From assembly GCA_023897205.1 (NCBI GenBank), contig JAHWDD010000005.1:3720001-3784000 (forward strand): a DNA stretch of 64,000 nucleotides, read 5' to 3'. The notes beneath the pieces were generated by a model. It was not told where the DNA came from. It saw only the letters and a program-made list of their open reading frames with translations, and did not search any database. The translations under genes were made by a program, and so were the position numbers. Position 1 is the first letter of the stretch, and each line of letters starts with the position of its first letter. Source of the stretch: Exophiala sp. HKRS030 (taxonomy: Eukaryota; Ascomycota; Eurotiomycetes; Chaetothyriales; Herpotrichiellaceae). Of this stretch, positions 56,670-64,000 are shown piece by piece.

Positions 56670-58127
56670 TGTCAATACTGTGCAACCCGTTGGACTCGTG
56701 TCCACACTCAAAAGCAGCATCTCCATGTGCATCAAAATCTCAAGCCGCCCGCAGGTGTCCGACGTATTTCCAGCAGAGGAAATCAAGCATGTGACGCTCA
56801 GTAAATTACAGTATCGTTGCCAGTCAGAGCCTATGATACAATACGTGTTGATTGGGTACCATTTGGCTTTGAAACGACCTGGTGGCCAGGGCAGAATCAT
56901 ACCACTGTGCCACCCTAATGTATGGCGACCCGTCAATCGTCCAGTGGGCTATTGCGGAAGAGACGTCCCTTATCTATCATGACCAGAGGACAGACTGTTG
57001 CGGAAGAAGCCTAAAAGCCTACCCAGGGCAGCGTCGAATCACGGCTTCGATCTGGCTGTTCACCTGTTGTGGTGACCTTCATGCGACGGATTGGAATCAA
57101 GACCTTGAACCATTTTGCATGCCCCAAATGGTCTGAAATAACTTCACAGTGATGAAAACTACTTGGGACCAACCGGTGAGGCGGCGTTCTGAGCGAGCAT
57201 CAAGACCGATCTGCTATACTATGGCCCAGCTACTCATTCTGCACTATATCAAATCATGGTTAGTATAGAACCATGTGTATAGCAATCTGCAGCAGGTATG
57301 GCACAAGGCTGAGCAAAGAGTCATCGTTCACGTAAACAATCGCGTGGAGCGGATGTGGAGGCAAGGTGAAGGAGGAATATGCGTACGATTAATAATTATT
57401 ACTTGTTGCATAACATGTTAGGATAAACCTACAAAGACTTTGAACTCGCGATCATTCCATGCTCGACGTCAATCTCGCAAACCCCGCACATTGACACCTC
57501 TGCCACCGCATCTCCCTCGATCAATTCATGCCATACCACGAGCGACAGCTAATTCTTTATGCCGTAACCACGCCCGGAGCACGAAGTAAGTATACTGGCT
57601 ATTAGTAGGTAGTAAGTAAGTGGGGTTATCCTCAAATGTCGCGACTGAGAAGCTCAACCAGCCTCGAATATAAGCGCTAGCTGAAACGGGGCTGGAGAAC
57701 AGAGGTGTGCTCGCTGCCTTAGGAATGGTTGAATCTTTTCTTATTTATATGCAATGACTGTGACTCGGCGGGTGCGCTTTATACAATTAATACGCGCAGT
57801 CTGGACTATACAGGATGAATCGATTGATCAACCAACCATGGTAGGTCATGTTGATGAAGAAGGCGAGAGATAGAGACAGAGAAGAAGGGGCATTCGGCAT
57901 GGATGCAAGGTGTGAGGTGATCAGTTTGACTTCATTAAGCTACCTTTCCCATCCTACCCATTCAGACAAGATCGTCCAATCCTATTTTCTTTGAACATCA
58001 CTATCCGCTAGCCATACAACGACATCCCTCTCTCTACTGACATTGCCAACATTCAAGGTTATCTCTCTGTACATAGAAGAAACCACCGTTCAAGGTGGTC
58101 TGTAGAACATATCTTTGTTGAGAATAT
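56670..58127. other. Spacer between convergent genes
   Basis: About 1.46 kb between the 3' ends of the BIM1-like gene and hex1. Short frames without domains only; no RNA gene seen. Confidence 0.5.
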
Positions 58128-59518
58128 CTATAGTCTTGAACCGTGGATGATCTTCAAGTCGACAATCAATTCTCTTCCACCATCGTTGATGACCAGAACA
58201 CGGACACTGCCTCTGCCGTCGTTAAAGGCACGCTCGATCTTTCCGAACAAGCCACCTTGGTCGACGACGGGAATGCCTTGCTTAACGTCACCACTCTCGG
58301 TCATGGCAACGATGAGGCCATCCTCACGGATATCTAGAACACGGTATTGCTTGAAGACAGGGCCGAGCATGGTTTGCACAATGACCGACGGTTGTGGGTT
58401 GCTCACGAAGGAGGATTCTTCATGCAATTGTCGGGTGAAGAGGTCCACACCCAGGTATCGGTATTGGCCTGTCTGCGATGAAACGGTGATGCGGATGACT
58501 TGACTGGGACGGCCTTGAAGAAGAAGGATGTCGCCAATGCGGATGAAGTGACATTGAATTGGGACAGCAGCACCCTTTCCGCTGAAGCGTGGTTCTACGA
58601 CGCGGACGTTGACCTCGCCGCCACCACTGGTTGGTCTGCCGCCACGCTCATCGCTGATGACCACCTCTTCATTGCGGTCACCACTGTGATGATGGTGATG
58701 GTGGCTGAAAGGGTGGAGGATGCGGTCTGCGGCACGCTCAACTCCACGGCGGAAGCTGTGGTAGTTGCCGTCGTCGTCGTAGTAGCCCATATCTCTTTTG
58801 GCTGGTTTGTCGAGTGTTACGGTCTCTTTTGTTACTTTGATGTCAGCGTCGATTGGACGACGGCGTTCGTATTCGATGTCGTAGGTTGGCTGGGTTCGAC
58901 GACGATAGTCTCTTTCGGTGATGTCGATTTGAGATTCGTAGGCGCGGTCGTAGGTCTGGTCCTTGCTGTAGCTGACGTCGATGTGATCGCGGTTCTCGCG
59001 GCGGTCGGTGACTTCGATATCAACGTTGGTGGTCTTGTTGTAGTTTTCGACAGGTGCACGGTACCTTGAAAGTGGATATGTTAGTTAGAATTCGCCAAAA
59101 CATGGTCGTGCGTAAAAAGTGTCCGAGTATCGGGGCATTTTCAGAAAGGTCCAAGCACCGCACCCCATCCCATCAGTTGAGCACAGGACCAAGTCCGGGG
59201 AAATGACAACGAGCACAGAGCCAGACTTACTTCTCACGACCAAGCTCTACCTCTGGATAACGATCACGTTCTTGGTGGATGTGGATGTCTTGCTCGCGGC
59301 GTGGACGGTTGTCCTTGTATGTGATATCGACCTCCTCCTTGGTGAATCGAGTATCTTCCCGTCCGACGCGCGAGGAGGTGTTTGGTAGTTTAACTTCCCC
59401 TTCTACCTTTGTGGTGGTAGTTTCCTGCTGAGAAGCGTCACTCCTGTACGTTGACGGGAAGACACTGATTGGGATGGGGACACGGGCGTCAAAGTCCAGA
59501 TTGTCAACTTTGAAGGCG
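58128..59518 (-). CDS. hex1: Hex1, Woronin-body major protein, with in-frame upstream exons
   Basis: The core, 58128-58790, encodes 220 residues from MGYYDDDGNYHSFRRGVERA to the peroxisomal signal SRL. It carries the eIF5A-like Hex1 domain: IRIGDILLLQGRPSQVIRI, DLFTRQLHEESSFVSNPQP, TMLGPVFKQYRVLDIRE. Hex1 self-assembles into the crystalline core of Woronin bodies, which plug septal pores after wounding. Upstream of this methionine the frame stays open to an acceptor at 59064, and a further exon (59231 to about 59518) joins in phase. It encodes Arg/Asp/Tyr-rich sequence such as DNLDFDARVPIPISVFPSTY and EEVDITYKDNRPRREQDIHI. No ATG lies in frame there, so a long isoform would need a distal micro-exon start. 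Both forms may exist through alternative splicing or promoters. A six-His run follows the short form's N-terminus. Confidence 0.95.
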
Positions 59519-61052
59519 CCTTAACTCTCTTCTCCCTTTCGGCAGTGGAGAGTCAAGACTTTATTTGGGGGAAGGGGTTATGGGAAGGGGGAGAATGAAA
59601 AGGGGAAGCACACGTTGTATGGTTGACGATTCTGGTTGCAAGACGGTGAGCAGAACGCTGAACAAAGATGCAATGAATTCAATTGAAAGTTGCAAGATTG
59701 AACAACGGGGATTTTTTGCTTGCGAGTATGGGTGAGAGAAGAGAGAAGGAGAAGAAGGCGAGGGCAATAAACGAGCTTGGGCCTTTAATAAAAAGGGCAG
59801 GGCTTGGAGGAGACGGGGCTACGGCTTGTTCAGACCAAGGGGAGAGAATCGAGAGATGGCTTGTGAGATTTGTGTGTGGATCGACAGAAGGAGGGCAGAT
59901 GATGCACCAACAGCCAATCAATTCCGGGTCTGGATGCAGCCAGCAACAACACGGGTGTAAACAAAAACCGTTGTCCCAGCAATCTTGGCTCGCCTTGCAC
60001 CATGCCAAACCTCAATTGGCAAAGCCTGGCCTCGCCAGTGTCTCAGTCGCTTCCGAGGTTCGTTAAATTAATTCAAGAAATGGACGATTACGGAGTACCG
60101 AGTTTTGACTATGTACTGATCGATAACTTGTCGACTGCAGACAGCCGTCGAGTCCAGATTCCAGAGTGCAGAGTTCCGAGTCTGTAGATGGATGACCTGG
60201 AAGTCGTCGTTGTGTGGAAGGTGCTTGCCTTTGGCTGGCAGGCTCGACCAAATGCCGTGAGGGTGGCAGGTGCGACCAACCACCCAGAGCTTTAGGGCTT
60301 TAGGCCACAGTCGTTGGAGGGAAACCCACGTCCATCAACCCAACCACTCTGCAAAGTCGTCCTTCAGAATCACAACCCAGGCATGGTCGTGTAGTCTGGC
60401 TATTGGTTCGCAGGCTGTATTAGCACATTCATGCCCAACCAACGCGTGATGAGTTCAATGAGATAACACGGGGGTGCACAGGTCAATTCTGCACGGTCCT
60501 CTCTGAGCACGATCCACACAGGAAGATTATGGTTTGACGTGAAGAGGTTTCTTAGGCTCCGCTTAGGCTCCCGTTAGGTGCCCGTGCGTCTCCGTCATAC
60601 GTCCGCCCGGGCTCGCGGGCCGAGGAGTTTTTTTCAGCTGGCCTGTGCTAAACTGCACGTTCCACAAGCCACGACAGGCACCTAAAGGCTAACATGAGGA
60701 CCCTCAAACCCTGGCCACCTTCGGACCCTGAGCAGGTGCCTGGTCACGCCTGGTTCGGCATGTGTGACTCCAGAACACACGTGAAGATTAATGCATAACA
60801 CAGCCATTTTCCAAGCTTCTCTTCTCATCATATCATTGATTTTGTACACAAACATGTGCCTTCGCTTTTAGTTTTCGACCTTGGCCACCACATCCCCACG
60901 GGCGCTGGATCTATAAGTATCTCATGTCTACGAGAAACTCCCGGCGTTGCCGACCAAAATTCATTGCTCAAAGTCATCGTCCGTTACACCTCGCCATGCT
61001 CTAACCTGCTCTGCACGAGATCAATCATTGTGCCCTTCTCCAGTGTCGTATC
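59519..61052. other. Intergenic, hex1 upstream region
   Basis: About 1.5 kb containing the hex1 promoter. On the hex1 strand no ATG occurs from about 59170 (inside the 59065-59230 intron) up to 60003. One exact TACGGAGTA lies at 60089. No other gene was recognised. Confidence 0.5.
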
Positions 61053-64000
61053 CTAGTGTCTTTGCACACAATTCCATTCGTACTAGACAAGCAAGTCAGT
61101 AAAAACACCCTAAGCTAATCAGGCGATCAGCACTTACCACTCGTCCATCCTCATCCCCAGTGTATACCACCTGCGCCATGGGTAAAATACAACTGATACC
61201 CGCCGTGACGTTGGCCCATCATCGCGACTGCTATCAGCATGATTCAATTGTCGAATAAGCTCCAGCTCGAATTTGCCATCCCTCACAATCTTATTCCAGA
61301 TGCGCACTTGACCCCATTTGTGCCCAGTGAAGATGAGATCCCGCTCAAGCCATTCATTACCAGCTCCCTCATAGCATGCACATGACATGATGGCTTCTTG
61401 CGACCGGTCTCCCGAGTCTTGTCTGAGGAGCAACGCGCCATTCAGACTGTACATGCTGATCTGGTGCCCGTGGCAAACGACAATGTTGCCAGTCACATCG
61501 TTGATTGCCGCACAATTGACATGCAGCTCGTCGTCCAACTTCCGAATATATTCGCAACGGTTCAAATCCCATAGGATTATTTGTCCATCCGTCGAAGCGG
61601 ATAACAAGGCATTGAAAGACCTCGATATTGCCAAGACTTCCACTGGTTGCCGGTGCCCGAATAGTGTCGCTCGGGATGTAACTCGACCGACTTGCTGCTC
61701 TCCACCACAGACCATACTGCAATCGTACAATCCGTCCCAGCAGTGACGAGTGTGTTTGCATCGGTGAACAAGGCCCCAGATAACTGGCCAATGTGCAAAT
61801 GTTCAAACAGCCCAATCTGCTTACGACTTTCTGTTGAATAGAACCGAACGCTATTATCCGAAAAGCCCCATTCCATATACGTCTCAAATTTGGGAGGAAT
61901 ATTAATCCGAAAGGCTCCTGAGCACAACAGCTTGTCCGATTTCCATGAGAAGCTCAGAGATGCTACTCGTTCCTCGGTTTCGAGCAGGGTCGACGGTACA
62001 CGAGTCAATGATTCTGCAGCTGTGTCAAGCCTTTTGTACTTGTGCCGGACTTGTTCCCTCGCTGGCTGGGGTTTGGTGAAGATTTGGTAAGGTGTCTGTC
62101 CAAAATTGTGAATGATGCCAATTGTTGCAAGTCGTTCAACTGAATCCGTAATTGTGTCAAGATCTTTAGCGCCTTGATAAGAGAGATAGTGGAAGACGTT
62201 GACAGCATCGATCGCCGCCTCGCCTTTCTGTTTGACACCAAAGATCAAATCTATCCACTTGTGGAGGTTCTTGCTGACATAAGGGCTTTCTAATGCTTCA
62301 CGTTGCTTTGCAATGAAGATCCGGGGGTCACCTTTCGCCCATGGTGGGAGCTCGACGTTACCAATATTCCCGGAATTTTGTCGCCTTCCAAAGTCGTAGT
62401 CATTGATGTTGACCAAGAATTCTGGCAAGTAATAAAACTCGGGCGTAAGTTCTCGAACGTCGGTCATGTTGAGTCTGGAAGCTGAGTTCCATGCTCCTTC
62501 AATGGAGAAAAACATGCGATCGGGATGGTCGAATGTGCCCCCTTGGAGCAAAAGGTAAGATTTGACGAACGGCTGTAGCCGTATCAGGTAAGAGGTGACG
62601 ATCATGGCCGATGAATAGTGTGTGCCGTAGTGGAAGGCTGGAGTGTTACTGTCGCCCATCTCTGCAAATGTTTGATACCTTTCCCGGAACTCTTGTTCTC
62701 TTTCCGCACTCTGGCAACCCATAGGTTTTGACAAGTCACGGAAACTTCTTGGATCAGAGAGATCGAGCTCATTACTCGTATAGTCAGCGATCACCCAAGG
62801 GAATACCGGATACTGCGTTAGGTCGTTGTACGTTCGCCCAGCCATTGTGTTGATCAGCATCAGATAGTGAAAGTTGGACATTTCCCCCTTTTGCCATTTT
62901 CGCGTCGCAGCTAGAGTGCCGGATTGTTGGTTGAAGACATTGGCGAATCTAGATCCAAGTGTTTGGGGCTCATCATCAACACTTCGCAGAGTTTCATAAC
63001 GCCATGCGCTTTCCGAATGCAAACCACCAGAGCTACTTGGGGTTGTCGCCTTGCTGCTGATGAGGCCATGCAAGTCATTTCGGACCTGAGGAGATGTGAC
63101 GGTCAGCAGGTAGCTGCGACCATCACTGAAGAAGATCTCTGTCGCCACATCTCGGAACAGGAAACGTCTTTTGGAAACGCTGATGATGTCTGTCCACTTC
63201 CAACTCCGAGTTCCATGCTCATCACCTCGTGATACATGTTTCCCATCCACTACGTCTCGTCCAGAGATCATCCGGACGTAAGGGTCGCGTTCTTCTTGCG
63301 GTGCTTGCCAGACATTTACGATCTCACCATCTGCTCGCTGGAAAAAATTGTCGATGAGATAGATATAATCTTTGCCTAGAATGAGTAGCCCCTCCACAGC
63401 TTCGAGGCCAAGTATGCGCGAGATGTTGGCAACATGTTTAACTTGATCACCACGGTGCAGACTTCGCATCACTTTTCTGTTCTTGTCCTCGAACTCGTCC
63501 AGGTCGATGTTCGGGTCCTCAACCAGCTCGAAGCTATCCTCTCCATCCTGCGTCTCAGACTCATCGATGAATTTAGTCTGGTCTTGTTCCACCGCTGGAA
63601 ATGGTTCTGTATCGTCTGACTTCTTGGGTGTGTCAACCATTGGGGTGATGCCACCCGGAGTAACTCCAATGGAATCAGCATTGGATATTTTGGTACTCTT
63701 CGTGTCCAGCTTTAGTTGTGGCATGTCTGAACCTTTCCTTCTCGGTTGTTGGTCGTCTTCTGTTTTCTCAAAATCCTCATGTATGCGCATTCGCATCCGA
63801 TTTCTGCCTTCAGTTTGATCCAGTCGCCATTTACGCGGCGTTTCAGTGCTTAAAAGACCCCCGGCCGACTGATCTCCCGTTGCATACGGTTGAAACTTGT
63901 TTCTGTGAATACACGATCATCCTGTTGATCCTGGAGAAGCCTCTGGTGCTTCAAATATTCCGACGAATAGATGTTTGCCGTCCAGTTCTCGAAAGCCAAT
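61053..64000 (-). CDS. BEACH-WD40 domain protein, incomplete at window edge, three frame breaks
   Basis: The C-terminal part of a very large protein runs off the right edge. From the edge the order is LKHQRLLQDQQDDRVF, KWRLDQTEGRNRMRMRI, the PH-like domain (HVANISRILGLEAVEGLLIL), the BEACH domain (KGEMSNFHYLMLINTMAGRT, then TQYPVFPWVIADYTSNELDL and PEFYYLPEFLVNIN), and WD40 repeats (ALFTDANTLVTAGTDCTIAV, LSASTDGQIILWDLNRCEYI). The last exon, 61053-61082, follows a 54-nt intron and ends VYEWNCVQRH. Relatives (BPH1, LYST, neurobeachin) control membrane traffic and vacuole or lysosome morphology. The frame fails at 63858-63862, 61702-61703 and 61215-61217. Each break is restored by one added base between well-conserved segments, so error is more likely than a pseudogene. 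Confidence 0.88.

Noticed and set aside
58500..59069. 189-codon plus-strand frame
   Set aside because: Antisense of the hex1 exons; the Val/Ala-rich composition mirrors the GAC/GTC codon usage of hex1.
11700..63862. Programmed ribosomal frameshifting
   Set aside because: Eleven sites in seven unrelated genes, mostly G/C runs without a shared slippery sequence or downstream structure, make programmed shifting implausible.

Overview
This window is nuclear DNA from a filamentous ascomycete (Pezizomycotina). The evidence is short GT-AG introns (about 45 to 170 nt), a Woronin-body Hex1 gene ending in the peroxisomal signal SRL, a LaeA-like methyltransferase, a BtgC-type cell-wall glucanase, and a transposon relic with the dinucleotide bias of repeat-induced point mutation (RIP). 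The class cannot be fixed from the sequence alone; Eurotiomycetes is a guess.

Layout. 1-0.55 kb is a degenerate ~25-bp minisatellite. 2.4-18.6 kb holds mostly minus-strand genes: a DUF6594 membrane protein, a small unknown protein, a DUF4267 membrane protein, an aldo-keto reductase, an ERD2-type receptor with an acidic tail, a LaeA-like methyltransferase and a mitochondrial short/branched-chain acyl-CoA dehydrogenase, the last divergent from a senescence/spartin-domain gene. 18.6-31.5 kb is gene-poor. It contains a RIP-damaged piggyBac-like element (19810-22176) with perfect 50-bp terminal inverted repeats and a 100-N gap flanked by identical 78-bp sequence. It is followed by repeat-rich spacer and a long pyrimidine-rich leader in front of a glutamine-rich DUF8032-type regulator (31.5-34.1 kb). 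36-49 kb holds btgC, a DUF7918-like protein, the SAGA subunit SPT8, and, divergent from SPT8, a large NFX1-type zinc-finger helicase. 50-64 kb holds an isochorismatase-fold hydrolase, an SRR1-like protein, a short-chain dehydrogenase, a BIM1/X325 copper-binding surface protein, hex1 and a BEACH-WD40 protein that runs off the right edge.

The genes are mostly unlinked housekeeping, cell-wall, trafficking and chromatin functions, not a cluster or operon. The two tight divergent pairs (acyl-CoA dehydrogenase/senescence protein, SPT8/helicase) are the clearest shared-promoter arrangements.

The strongest technical result is that seven otherwise well-conserved genes carry eleven frame breaks, and every one is repaired by adding a single base, nearly always in a homopolymer run. 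This points to systematic base under-calling in the assembly rather than to eleven mutations. The strongest biological leads are the RIPed piggyBac element, a 9-mer (TACGGAGTA/TACTCCGTA) present 11 times only between genes, and in-frame exons upstream of the usual hex1 start that contain no ATG.
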